Source: Corynebacterium sp. (GTDB lineage Bacteria; Actinomycetota; Actinomycetes; Mycobacteriales; Mycobacteriaceae). From it: DNA of 64,000 nucleotides. The translations under genes and the position numbers were made by a program. How positions within the stretch are numbered: position 1 is the stretch's first letter; each line of letters begins with the position of its first letter. Positions 53,625 through 63,739 of the stretch are shown piece by piece. The stretch lies in contig NZ_JAUNLS010000009.1 in the NCBI RefSeq assembly GCF_030532325.1, positions 1-64,000 of the forward strand, in the 5' to 3' direction. The notes beneath the pieces were generated by a model, which searched no databases, was not told the DNA's origin, and worked only from the letters and a program-made list of their open reading frames with translations.

Positions 53625-53672
53625 AGGCGCCTCCCCTGACAGTCAGCGTATGACTGCGCAAGGAAGGCGCCT
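53625..53672. repeat. Nested inverted repeat between groEL and porH
   Basis: AGGCGCCT occurs at 53625-53632 and 53665-53672 (each self-complementary), and between them CAGTC (53640-53644) pairs with GACTG (53652-53656). Confidence 0.6.
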
Positions 53673-53790
53673 GTGCACCAAAGTAACAGCCTACCCGCAC
53701 GCAGCGGGGCGTGGGGCGGGCTGCGGCTAGCCACGGGCCACCCGTGACAACGAGGGCCACGCGGCAGCCAGGGCCAGCGATGAAGTGGAC

Positions 53791-55582
<1,792 letters not shown>

Positions 55583-55670
55583 TGACCATCTTGGCACCGG
55601 CCGGTGGCGAGTGCAAGATGTGACGCGCACGCCTAAAGCGATCAGGGGGCCGACCGTGCGTCCCCACAGT

Positions 55671-55686
55671 GTGCAGCAAACTGCAC
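55671..55686 (+). promoter_or_regulatory. Palindrome a upstream of the ATPase gene
   Basis: GTGCAG-CAAA-CTGCAC, a perfect 6-bp inverted repeat with a 4-nt spacer, sharing TGCA half-sites with the next two. Confidence 0.6.
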
Positions 55687-55709
55687 AGATCCCGGAACAA
55701 CGGTCCGAG

Positions 55710-55727
55710 TTTGCAGTTTTCTGCAAA
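55710..55727 (+). promoter_or_regulatory. Palindrome b upstream of the ATPase gene
   Basis: TTTGCA-GTTTTC-TGCAAA: perfect inverted repeat with a 6-nt spacer. Confidence 0.65.
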
Positions 55728-55747
55728 GATTCTTCCGCTTTCCGCCA

Positions 55748-55769
55748 TCTTTGCATTAAAGTGCAAAGA
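55748..55769 (+). promoter_or_regulatory. Palindrome c at the start of the ATPase gene
   Basis: TCTTTGCA-TTAAAG-TGCAAAGA: perfect 8-bp arms, 6-nt spacer, ending one base before the ATG at 55771. A bound protein would cover the transcription start and the ribosome entry site. Confidence 0.7.
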
Positions 55770-55770
55770 C

Positions 55771-56985
55771 ATGAAGCTTGTGAGCCGCCAGCACCTCCTT
55801 GCCCAGCTCCACGCCTGGGATAGCGACCCCGCGCTTGACGATGCCATTCGGGTCATCACCGGAGTCCGCCGCTGCGGAAAGTCAAGCCTCCTGCGCCTCT
55901 ACGAGGACTCCCTCGACGGAGCGCACGTTCTCTCACTCAACTTCGAGCTGCTCTCCACGCAATCGCTGCGCGAGAGCAGCGCTTTCCACGCCGTCGTCAT
56001 GCAGGCTTACCGCGAGGAAGGCATCACCCATCTACTGATCGACGAAGTCCAGGAACTGGAAGATTGGGCGCGCACGGTCAACTCCCTGCGGGCAGAAACC
56101 GATCTCCGCATCCTGGTGACCGGTTCTAACGCCTCCATGTTTGCCGGCGAGGGAATGACCTACCTGGCCGGACGCTACGTCGAACTCGAGGTGCTACCGC
56201 TCAGCCTGGCGGAATTTCAGCGTTTTCGCGGCGAGGAGCTGCCCGCGGAGAGCGCCTATGCGCAGTGGATGAAGGGCACACTGCCCGCCGCCGCGCTCGC
56301 CACGGAGTCCTCCCACCCACAGCTGAACAATGCTGTCTTTGACTCCATTTTCACCCGGGACATCGCCATGCGCGGGGCCATTCAGGAACCCGCGGTGTTC
56401 CTGCGCGTAGCTCGCTTTGTCTTCGATAACGCGGGCTCGCCGCTGTCAGTTAATCGCATTGCTGGCACGCTCACCTCAGCGGGATTCAAAACGTCCAACC
56501 ACACCATTGAGCGCTATCTTCAGCTCATGGTGGACGCACACATGTTCTACGCGTGCCGCCCCTACGATCTGCGCGGCAGGGAGCACCTGCGCAGCCGCGG
56601 AAAGTTCTATTTTGTTGATCCCGGGCTGCGCGACGCCCTCCTCGGGGAACGCACCAGCAACAGCGGCCACGACCTGGAGAACATGGTCTATCTAGAACTG
56701 CGCCGCCGCGGTTACGCGGTCAGCGTCGCCCGCAGCGGGAACCAAGAAATTGACTTCATGGCCACCAAGGAGCAGCACACCACCTATATCCAGGTAGCAC
56801 TCAGCGCGCTCGATGAGGACACCTTGAAGCGGGAGCTTTCCGCTTTTGCTGGTGCGCCCACCGGAGCGCGCTGTGTGCTGATCACGTTCGACCGCCTGCC
56901 GCTCAACACCGGAGCGGTGGAACACCTCAACGCCGGAGATTTTCTCCTCGGCGCTGATTTGTTGCGTTCCTCGGCAGGCCTCTAG
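55771..56985 (+). CDS. AAA_14/DUF4143 ATP-binding protein
   Basis: 404 residues. Walker A GVRRCGKSSLL (residues 30-40), Walker B LLIDEVQELEDW and sensor-like LVTGSNASMFAGEG fit the AAA_14 domain. A winged-helix middle (VNRIAGTLTSAGFKTSNHTIERYLQLM) and a C-terminal DUF4143 nuclease-like domain follow (HDLENMVYLELRRRGYAVSVARSGNQEIDFMA, the GxxxxEIDF form of PD-(D/E)XK folds). These proteins are scattered across bacteria and archaea with unclear roles. Starts at ATG 55771, just behind palindrome c. Convergent with the OPT gene. Confidence 0.88.
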   Translation: MKLVSRQHLLAQLHAWDSDPALDDAIRVITGVRRCGKSSLLRLYEDSLDGAHVLSLNFELLSTQSLRESSAFHAVVMQAYREEGITHLLIDEVQELEDWARTVNSLRAETDLRILVTGSNASMFAGEGMTYLAGRYVELEVLPLSLAEFQRFRGEELPAESAYAQWMKGTLPAAALATESSHPQLNNAVFDSIFTRDIAMRGAIQEPAVFLRVARFVFDNAGSPLSVNRIAGTLTSAGFKTSNHTIERYLQLMVDAHMFYACRPYDLRGREHLRSRGKFYFVDPGLRDALLGERTSNSGHDLENMVYLELRRRGYAVSVARSGNQEIDFMATKEQHTTYIQVALSALDEDTLKRELSAFAGAPTGARCVLITFDRLPLNTGAVEHLNAGDFLLGADLLRSSAGL

Positions 56986-57008
56986 CCCGCCGAGCTTGAG
57001 TGTCTGGG

Positions 57009-59000
57009 CTAAGCCGCCGCCTCCTGCGGCTCGCTGGCCTTGCGGGTACGCGAGCGCGTCCAGCGGTAGACAAAGGCCACGCCGGCCACGAAGAGAACAA
57101 TGCCCAGCACGTTGGCGCTGGTGCCGCCCTCGAAGATCTCCAGCGGGTTCTCGCCACCGGAGGCCGCGATGATGGCGGCGTTGACCACACCGAAGAGCGA
57201 TTCACCCACCACCAGGCCGGTGGCCAGGAGGGTGCCCATGCGCTTGGCAAAGTCCGGGCTGGCCTGCTTGGCGGCCCACTTGTTGTAGAGGAAGCCCAGG
57301 AATGCGCCGATCGGAATGATGATGGTCAGCGAGGCCGGCAGGTACATACCCATGCCCACCGCCAGCGGGGAGAGCGAGTACTTGTCGGTGTACTTCTGCA
57401 GCAGCTCGTCGATGACGATGAGCACCGCGCCGATGCCAGCGCCGGTAAAGATCAGACCCCAGTCCAGGGAGCTATCAAAAATGCCCTGAGCCACCGAGGA
57501 CATCAGCGCGGCCTGCGGGGCGGCCAGGGCGTCCTCGCCGGCGCCCTCCATGCCAGCAAAGCCGAAGCCCTCGAGCATGACCTGCAGGATGGGCGGGATG
57601 ACGATGGAGCCAAAGAGCACGCCGATGATGAGTGCGACCTGCTGCTTCCACGGGGTCGCACCCACCAGCTGGCCGGTCTTGAGGTCCTGCAGGTTGTCGT
57701 TGGAGATGGTGGCAATACCGAAGACGATGGCCGCGGTGAACAGGGTGTAGGCCACTAGGGAGAGCGGGTCGGCGTCGCTGCCGCGGGTCACGGCGGCGAT
57801 GAGCAGCGAGGCGGCCAGCACCGCGATGATGCCCACGGAGGAAATCGGCGAGTTGGAGGCACCGATGAGGCCGGCCATGTAGCCGCACACCGAGGCGATG
57901 ATGAGGCCCACCAGCAGGGTGAAGATCACGGAGACAGCGATGAGCACGCCCATGTGCTGGTGGATGTCCGTGCCGGAGACGAAGTCCCACAGCAGCCAGG
58001 CAATCGGCAGCATGAGCAGGACGATGGTGCCGATGACGTAGGGGAAGGGGATGTCGCGCTCGGTGATGTCGACTTCCTGGCCGGCCTTGCGCTGGCGGGA
58101 AGAGGCCAGGGACTCCTTGATGCCCTTGGCAATGGGGCCGGCGATCTTGAGCAGCGTCCAGATGGCGGCAATCGCCATGGTGCCCACGCCGATGAAGCGG
58201 ATCTCGCTGGAGAAGACGGAGTCGACGGTGTCGGCCATGGTGGCGGCGTCGCCAATGAGCCCGGAGGTGTGCATCGGCAGCAGGAAGAAGTAGGAGATGA
58301 TAACGCCCACCAGCATGGCGATACCCACCGGCAGGCCCACGAGGTGGCCCACGCCCACCAGCGCCATGGACAGCGAGGTGCCCAGGGTGGTCGCACCCGA
58401 GCCGAGCTTGAAGTAGGCGGACACCGAGGAGGCGGCGGCCTTCATCGCGGCCAGCAGGGCCATCACCGCGGAGACGATGCCGCCGGCCAGGATGACGCGC
58501 AGGCCCTGGGCGTTCTCCTCGTGGCCTACGCCCTCCTCGCCGTTATCGTCGCCCACGCGCAGCACCTCGGCGGCGGCCACGCCCTCGGGGTACGGGAGAT
58601 CGGAGCCGGTAATCAGCGCGCGGCGCAGCGGGATGGAGTACATCACGCCGAGGATGCCGCCGATGGCGCACACCGCGGCGGTCTCCAGGAAGGAAAAACC
58701 CTGCCAGTAGCCCACCATCACCAGGCCGGGGAGGACAAAGATGATGGCGGAGAGGGTACCGGCGGCAGACGCGATGGTCTGCACGATGTTGTTTTCTTTG
58801 ATGTTGTGCCCGGAGAACTTGCGCAGCACCGCCATGGAGATGACTGCTGCCGGGATCGAGGTGGCAAAGGTCAGGCCCACCTTGAGGCCGAGGTAGACGT
58901 TTGCCGCGGTAAAGACCAAGGTAATCAGGCCACCGATGGCAACGCCCCGGAGGGTAAGTTCGCGCAGGTTGGCCGTGGAACCTGAGGCGGTATTCGCCAT
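57009..59000 (-). CDS. OPT-family oligopeptide transporter
   Basis: 663 residues with about 15-16 hydrophobic segments; AANVYLGLKVGLTFATSIPAAVISMA and DLPYPEGVAAAEVL are family signatures. Imports oligopeptides or metal-ligand complexes, probably proton-driven. AAAGGA precedes the ATG. It is divergent from an M20 dipeptidase, suggesting uptake and hydrolysis of small peptides. Confidence 0.92.
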   Translation of the reverse strand: MANTASGSTANLRELTLRGVAIGGLITLVFTAANVYLGLKVGLTFATSIPAAVISMAVLRKFSGHNIKENNIVQTIASAAGTLSAIIFVLPGLVMVGYWQGFSFLETAAVCAIGGILGVMYSIPLRRALITGSDLPYPEGVAAAEVLRVGDDNGEEGVGHEENAQGLRVILAGGIVSAVMALLAAMKAAASSVSAYFKLGSGATTLGTSLSMALVGVGHLVGLPVGIAMLVGVIISYFFLLPMHTSGLIGDAATMADTVDSVFSSEIRFIGVGTMAIAAIWTLLKIAGPIAKGIKESLASSRQRKAGQEVDITERDIPFPYVIGTIVLLMLPIAWLLWDFVSGTDIHQHMGVLIAVSVIFTLLVGLIIASVCGYMAGLIGASNSPISSVGIIAVLAASLLIAAVTRGSDADPLSLVAYTLFTAAIVFGIATISNDNLQDLKTGQLVGATPWKQQVALIIGVLFGSIVIPPILQVMLEGFGFAGMEGAGEDALAAPQAALMSSVAQGIFDSSLDWGLIFTGAGIGAVLIVIDELLQKYTDKYSLSPLAVGMGMYLPASLTIIIPIGAFLGFLYNKWAAKQASPDFAKRMGTLLATGLVVGESLFGVVNAAIIAASGGENPLEIFEGGTSANVLGIVLFVAGVAFVYRWTRSRTRKASEPQEAAA

Positions 59001-59153
59001 GTCAGGTCCTTTCTATTTTCTATTCGGAGAACATGAAAGCTGGCTATGCCCCGTATCGGGGATCACATGAATTCTATTCTTCGCACGGTAAATTACATAG
59101 TTTTACCCGCATTCTCAGTGCCCCGTGGGCCACGTCACGCCCAGCCCAACGGG

Positions 59154-59159
59154 TAAGTT
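59154..59159 (+). promoter_or_regulatory. -10 hexamer of the dipeptidase gene, leaderless layout
   Basis: TAAGTT is followed by exactly 7 nt and the ATG at 59167. Confidence 0.5.
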
Positions 59160-59166
59160 GGTGGGC

Positions 59167-60549
59167 ATGACTGCGATTTCTGATTTCATTTCCGCTGACC
59201 GCGATACCATCTTCCAGCAGCTCAAAGAGCTGGTCTCCTTCAACTCCGTGCACAACGAGCCGGGCCTGGAGGAAGAAACCGCCAAGGCCGCCCGCTGGGT
59301 CGAGTCCGCGCTCACCGAGGCCGGGCTGGAGACCCAGGCCATCGAGACCGCCGATGGCTCTACGGCCATCATCGGCACCCGCGCGGGCAAGGAGGGCGCC
59401 AAGACGGTGCTGCTCTACTCGCACTACGACGTGGTCCCGGCCGGCAACCCCGAGGCCTGGGATTCCGATCCCTTTACGCTGACCGAGCGCACCGACGCCG
59501 AAGGCACCACCCGCTGGTACGGCCGCGGCGCGGCGGACTGCAAGGGCAACGTGGCCATGCACCTGGCCGCCCTGCGCGCCCTGGAGGCCAACGGCGGCAC
59601 GGACCTCAACCTCACCGTGCTCATCGAGGGCTCCGAGGAGCGCGGCGGCGAGGGCCTGTCCGCCCTCATCGAGGAGCGCCCGGAGCTCTTTGCTGCCGAC
59701 GCCATCCTCATCGCCGACGCCGGCAACGCCGCGGTGGGCGTGCCCACGCTGACCACCTCCCTGCGCGGCGGCGCGCAGATCTACGTGCAGGTGGATACCC
59801 TGCGCGCCGGCGTGCACTCCGGCCAGTTCGGCGGCGCGGCTCCCGACGCCGTCAAGGCCCTCATGCGCACCCTGGATTCGCTGACGGACGAGTACGGCCG
59901 CACCACCATCGACGGTGTGGACTGCACCGGAACCTGGCCGCTGGCCGCCGGCCAGGACGCCGCCTACCCGGTGGAGACCTTCCGCCAAGACGCGCAGATG
60001 CTCGAGGGCACCGAAATCATGGGTGAGAAGGACCCGGCCGGCGCCACCGCCATCGCCGACATGATCTGGGCCCGCCCGGCCGTGACCGTCACCGGCTTTA
60101 CCTCCACCCCGGTAGCCGAGGCCGTCAACGCCGTGCCGGCCACCGCCTGCGCCAACATCAACCTGCGCACCCCGGCCACCATGGATCCGCGCAGCACCGC
60201 CGAGGCGCTGGCGGAGCACCTCAAGAAGCACGTCCCCTGGGGCGCGCAGATCACCGTGGAGATCCTGGAGGCCAACCGCGGCTTCGAGACGGACCCGGCC
60301 AAGCCGGCCGCGGCCCTGCTGGGCGAGTGCCTGGGCGAGGCCTTCGGCGCGGAGACCGCCTCCCAGGGCATGGGCGGCTCCATCCCGCTGACCGTGGAGC
60401 TGCAGGAGGCCCACCCCCAGGCGGAGATCGCGCTCTTCGGCGTAGAGGAGCCCAAGTGCACCATCCACTCCGCCAACGAGTCCGTGGATCCCACCGAGAT
60501 CCAGAAGATTGCCGCAGCTGAAGCACTGTTCCTGCAGCGCTACGCCTAG
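59167..60549 (+). CDS. M20-family dipeptidase
   Basis: 460 residues. Metal ligands are visible as LLYSHYDVVPAG (His and the following Asp), GRGAADCKGN (bridging Asp), the catalytic Glu pair in EGSEERGG, Asp in LIADAG, and a late His in CTIHSANES. The dimerisation domain lies between (LRGGAQIYVQVDTLRAGVHSG). Cleaves di- or small peptides in the cytosol. Next to the divergent OPT transporter. Confidence 0.93.
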   Translation: MTAISDFISADRDTIFQQLKELVSFNSVHNEPGLEEETAKAARWVESALTEAGLETQAIETADGSTAIIGTRAGKEGAKTVLLYSHYDVVPAGNPEAWDSDPFTLTERTDAEGTTRWYGRGAADCKGNVAMHLAALRALEANGGTDLNLTVLIEGSEERGGEGLSALIEERPELFAADAILIADAGNAAVGVPTLTTSLRGGAQIYVQVDTLRAGVHSGQFGGAAPDAVKALMRTLDSLTDEYGRTTIDGVDCTGTWPLAAGQDAAYPVETFRQDAQMLEGTEIMGEKDPAGATAIADMIWARPAVTVTGFTSTPVAEAVNAVPATACANINLRTPATMDPRSTAEALAEHLKKHVPWGAQITVEILEANRGFETDPAKPAAALLGECLGEAFGAETASQGMGGSIPLTVELQEAHPQAEIALFGVEEPKCTIHSANESVDPTEIQKIAAAEALFLQRYA

Positions 60550-60632
60550 TTCGGGCCCGGCGGCGCGGGCGGGAAAATCCGGCCTTTCGGATGACTGCAT
60601 TTTATGAAAAAGGTATGGTGACACCTATCCCG

Positions 60633-60692
60633 CCTGCGCAATGACCGCCTGCGCACCGAGCCCCTGCGCCTTGAGCCCCTGCGCGGTCACAG
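60633..60692 (+). repeat. Four 15-bp imperfect tandem repeats
   Basis: CCTGCGC recurs at 60633, 60648, 60663 and 60678, exactly 15 bp apart, each followed by a variable 8-base part. Five codons per unit, so it preserves a reading frame. Confidence 0.8.
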
Positions 60693-60715
60693 AAAATCGG
60701 AAAGGACGCGACTAG
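60641..60715 (+). CDS. Possible 24-residue Cys-containing leader peptide upstream of mrpA
   Basis: ATG 60641 opens MTACAPSPCALSPCAVTENR and stops at TAG 60713-60715, 6 nt before the mrpA GTG. The three cysteines come from the 15-bp repeats. mrpA has its only AAAGGA 15 nt away, inside this frame, so reinitiation after the leader could drive mrpA translation. No ribosome site is seen for the leader; a leaderless start is conceivable (TATCCC 9 nt before). Confidence 0.4.
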   Translation: MTACAPSPCALSPCAVTENRKGRD

Positions 60716-60721
60716 CCCACC

Positions 60722-63700
60722 GTGCTGATTCTGCTTAGTGCCCTCGTGCTCGCCACCCTCGCCGCGCCTTTCCTCATTTTCTTCCTCGGCAGGCCCGCCT
60801 TTGGTCTGCTGGCGCTGGTGCCCACCGCGGGCTTCGTGTGGATCCTGCAGCAATTCTTCACCGGGACCTTCCGCGGCGGCGGCGAGCTGCGCCGCCACAT
60901 TGGCTGGATGTCGGAGGCCAACCTCGACCTCACCTTCCGCATGGACGCGCTCTCCGGCCTGTTCAGCCTCATCATCCTGGGCGTGGGCACGCTGGTGCTG
61001 ATGTATTGCTGGGGGTATTTCAACCACTCGCCGCGGCGCCTGGCCATCTTCGGCGCGCAGATGGTGGGCTTTGCCGCCGCCATGTTTGGCCTGGTGGTGG
61101 CGGATAACTTCCTGCTGCTCTACGTCTTCTGGGAGATCACCTCGCTGCTCTCCTTCCTCCTGGTGAGCTACTACGGCGAGCGCGCCTCCTCCCGCCGCTC
61201 CGCGCAGCAGGCCCTCATGGTCACCGTGCTCGGCGGCCTCATCATGCTCATGGGCATCATCCTGCTGGGACGCCAGACCGGCGCGTGGACGCTCTCCGCG
61301 CTTGCCGATGTCCCGCACCTGGCCCAAGTCCCCCACGTCACCGTGGCCATCGTGCTCATCCTCTGCGGAGCGATGTCCAAGTCCGCCATCGCCCCGGCAC
61401 ACTTCTGGCTGCCGGGTGCCATGGCCGCCCCCACCCCGGTCTCGGCCTACCTGCACTCCGCGGCCATGGTCAAGGCCGGCATCTACCTTGTGGCCCGCCT
61501 GGCACCCTACGTCCACGAGGTCACCACCTGGCACCTCGTGGTGCTACCGCTGGGCACCTTCACCATGCTTCTGGGCGGCTGGATGGCGCTCAAGCAGCGC
61601 GACCTCAAGCTCATCCTGGCCTACGGCACCGTCTCCCAGCTGGGCTTCATCACCGCCAACGTGGCCGTGGGCTCGCGGGAGGCGCTGCAGGCCGGCCTGG
61701 CGCTGACCTTTGCGCACTCGCTGTTTAAGGCAGCGCTCTTCATGATCGTCGGCGCGATTGATCGCACGACGGGAACGAGGGACATCGCCAAGCTGGCAGG
61801 CCTCAAGCGCGCCCGGCCCGGGCTCTACGTGCTGGCCGTCATCGCCGGAATGTCCATGGCGGGCGTGCCGCCGCTCTTCGGTTTTGTGGCCAAGGAGGCC
61901 GCGCTCACCGCCATCCTGCACGAGGATCTGCTGGTAGGCATGCCGCAGCAGATGCTGCTGGTGGCCTGGGTGGCCGGCTCGGCGCTGACCATGGCCTACA
62001 CCCTGCGCTTCCTGTGGGGTGCTTTTGCCGATAAGGGCCAGGACGAGCCCTCGGAGGCCGTGGCGAAGATGCAGCCGGTCAACACCCTGCTGTGGCTGCC
62101 GCCGGCACTACTCACCGCCCTGACCATGCTCTTCGGCGTGTGGCCGGCGGGGCTCTCGGCGGCCATCAGCCAGCACCTGGACAACGTCTTCGGGGCCAGC
62201 CCCGCCGGCGCCCACGGGGAGCTTGCTCTCTGGCACGGCTGGGGCCTGCCGCTGCTGCTCACCGCGGTGATCATCGGCGCCGGTGTGTTGCTGCACTGGC
62301 AGCGCGAGCCGCTGGCCCGGGCGCAGTTTACCTACCCCGCGCTGGGCTCGGCGGACGCGGCGTACGACGCCATCATCGCCTACCTGCGCCGCCTGTCCAT
62401 GCTCACCACCGCCTCGACGCAGCGCGGCTCCCTGCAGTTCAACCTCTCCACCATCTTCGCCGTGCTCATGGTGCTGCCGGTGATCATGCTCATCGCCGGC
62501 GACCTCACCGACGTGCGCCTCATCGTGGCGGAGAACCCCTGGCAGGCCATTGCCGCCTTCATCATCATCGTTGCCGCGCTGGCCGCCACGGTGATGGATA
62601 ACCGCCTCTCCGGCATCATCATCGTGGGCATTACCGGCTACGCCATCGCCTTCATCTTTGCCCTGCACGGCGCGCCGGATCTGGCGCTGACCCAGCTGCT
62701 GGTGGAGACCATCGTCATGGTGCTTTTTATGCTGGTGCTGCGCCGCATGCCGGCCAACACCGAGTGGAAGCAGGACCCCAAGATGGGCCGCCTGCGCGCC
62801 TGGCTCTCCGTGGGCGTCGGCGTCACGGTCACCCTGGTGGCGATGTTTGCCATCAACGCCCGCCGCGCCGAGCCCATCTCCCAGTTCATGCCCCGGCTGG
62901 CCCAGGAGATCGGCCACGGCGCCAACACAGTCAACGTGCTGCTGGTGGATATCCGCGCCTGGGACACCTTCGGGGAAATCACCGTGCTCATCATCGCGGC
63001 CACCGGTATTGCCTCGCTCATCTTCCGCACCCAATCCTTCAGCCGCCAGTCCCGCCGCCCCACCCTGCGGGTCACGGGGCGGCGCTGGCTGGCCGCGGAC
63101 ATTGAGACCGAGCAGGCGCTCAACCGCTCGCTCATGGTGGACGTGACCACCCGCATGCTCTTCCCCTTCATGGTGGCGCTGTCCCTCTACTTCTTCTTCT
63201 CCGGCCACAACGCCCCGGGCGGCGGCTTCGCCGGCGGCCTGGTGGCCGCTCTGGCGCTGACCCTGCGCTACCTGGCCGGCGGCCGCGCGGAATTGGAGGA
63301 GGCCCTGCCTGTCGACGGCGGCCGCACCATGGGCGCCGGGCTGGTTTTGGCCTCCACCGCGGTGATTGTCCCGCTCTTCTTCAACCACCCGCCGCTGACC
63401 AGCGGCTACACCAAGGTCTCTGTGCCGCTGGTGGGCGATGTCTCGCTGCCCTCCGCGCTGGTCTTCGACGCCGGCGTCTACCTCATCGTGGTGGGCCTGG
63501 CGCTCTACGTGCTGCACTCGCTGGGCAGCAAGCTGGACATCGACGAGGAAGTGCGTAAGCAGCGCGCCCGCGACCGCGCCCGCTCGCTGGCCCGGCGCCA
63601 GCAGCGCGCCCGTGGTCAGCAGGTGGCCAACCCCCGGCCGGCCGCACAGACCGCCGCGACACAAAAACAATCAACACCCACGACACCCACGACCCCCACG

Positions 63701-63739
63701 ACCCCCACGACACCCACGACGCAGAAGGGAGACAACTGA
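60722..63739 (+). CDS. mrpA: Na+/H+ antiporter subunit A, with fused B domain
   Basis: 1005 residues, GTG start. Residues 1-600 form the NADH-dehydrogenase-5-like channel (FWEITSLLSFLLVSYY, KSAIAPAHFWLPGAMAAPTPVSAYLHSA, with conserved Glu and Lys). The MrpA-specific C-terminal helices follow, and from about residue 800 an MnhB-type domain (MLFPFMVALSLYFFFSGHNAPGGGFAGGLVAA). So subunits A and B are one chain. The tail is basic and ends in five Thr-Pro-Thr units. The complex exchanges Na+ for protons. TGATG overlap with mrpC. Confidence 0.93.
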   Translation: MLILLSALVLATLAAPFLIFFLGRPAFGLLALVPTAGFVWILQQFFTGTFRGGGELRRHIGWMSEANLDLTFRMDALSGLFSLIILGVGTLVLMYCWGYFNHSPRRLAIFGAQMVGFAAAMFGLVVADNFLLLYVFWEITSLLSFLLVSYYGERASSRRSAQQALMVTVLGGLIMLMGIILLGRQTGAWTLSALADVPHLAQVPHVTVAIVLILCGAMSKSAIAPAHFWLPGAMAAPTPVSAYLHSAAMVKAGIYLVARLAPYVHEVTTWHLVVLPLGTFTMLLGGWMALKQRDLKLILAYGTVSQLGFITANVAVGSREALQAGLALTFAHSLFKAALFMIVGAIDRTTGTRDIAKLAGLKRARPGLYVLAVIAGMSMAGVPPLFGFVAKEAALTAILHEDLLVGMPQQMLLVAWVAGSALTMAYTLRFLWGAFADKGQDEPSEAVAKMQPVNTLLWLPPALLTALTMLFGVWPAGLSAAISQHLDNVFGASPAGAHGELALWHGWGLPLLLTAVIIGAGVLLHWQREPLARAQFTYPALGSADAAYDAIIAYLRRLSMLTTASTQRGSLQFNLSTIFAVLMVLPVIMLIAGDLTDVRLIVAENPWQAIAAFIIIVAALAATVMDNRLSGIIIVGITGYAIAFIFALHGAPDLALTQLLVETIVMVLFMLVLRRMPANTEWKQDPKMGRLRAWLSVGVGVTVTLVAMFAINARRAEPISQFMPRLAQEIGHGANTVNVLLVDIRAWDTFGEITVLIIAATGIASLIFRTQSFSRQSRRPTLRVTGRRWLAADIETEQALNRSLMVDVTTRMLFPFMVALSLYFFFSGHNAPGGGFAGGLVAALALTLRYLAGGRAELEEALPVDGGRTMGAGLVLASTAVIVPLFFNHPPLTSGYTKVSVPLVGDVSLPSALVFDAGVYLIVVGLALYVLHSLGSKLDIDEEVRKQRARDRARSLARRQQRARGQQVANPRPAAQTAATQKQSTPTTPTTPTTPTTPTTQKGDN
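63674..63718 (+). repeat. Five 9-bp tandem repeats at the 3' end of mrpA
   Basis: ACMCCCACG (M is A or C) is repeated five times without interruption, coding Thr-Pro-Thr each time; such repeats vary in copy number by slippage. Confidence 0.85.

Larger units (their letters stand above)
52873..53790. other. 918-bp spacer between porH and groEL
   Basis: Holds the porH promoter region (AT-rich, 52950-53130), one doubtful minus-strand frame (53148-53450), and a composite inverted repeat at 53625-53672. No homology to a transposase or known gene was seen in any frame. A weak stem (CACGG/CCGTG near 53735) lies beyond the groEL stop. Confidence 0.5.

Noticed and set aside
53180-53734. 184-codon minus-strand frame between groEL and porH
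   Set aside because: Arg/Ser/Pro-rich random composition, no ribosome site, and crossed by the nested inverted repeat.
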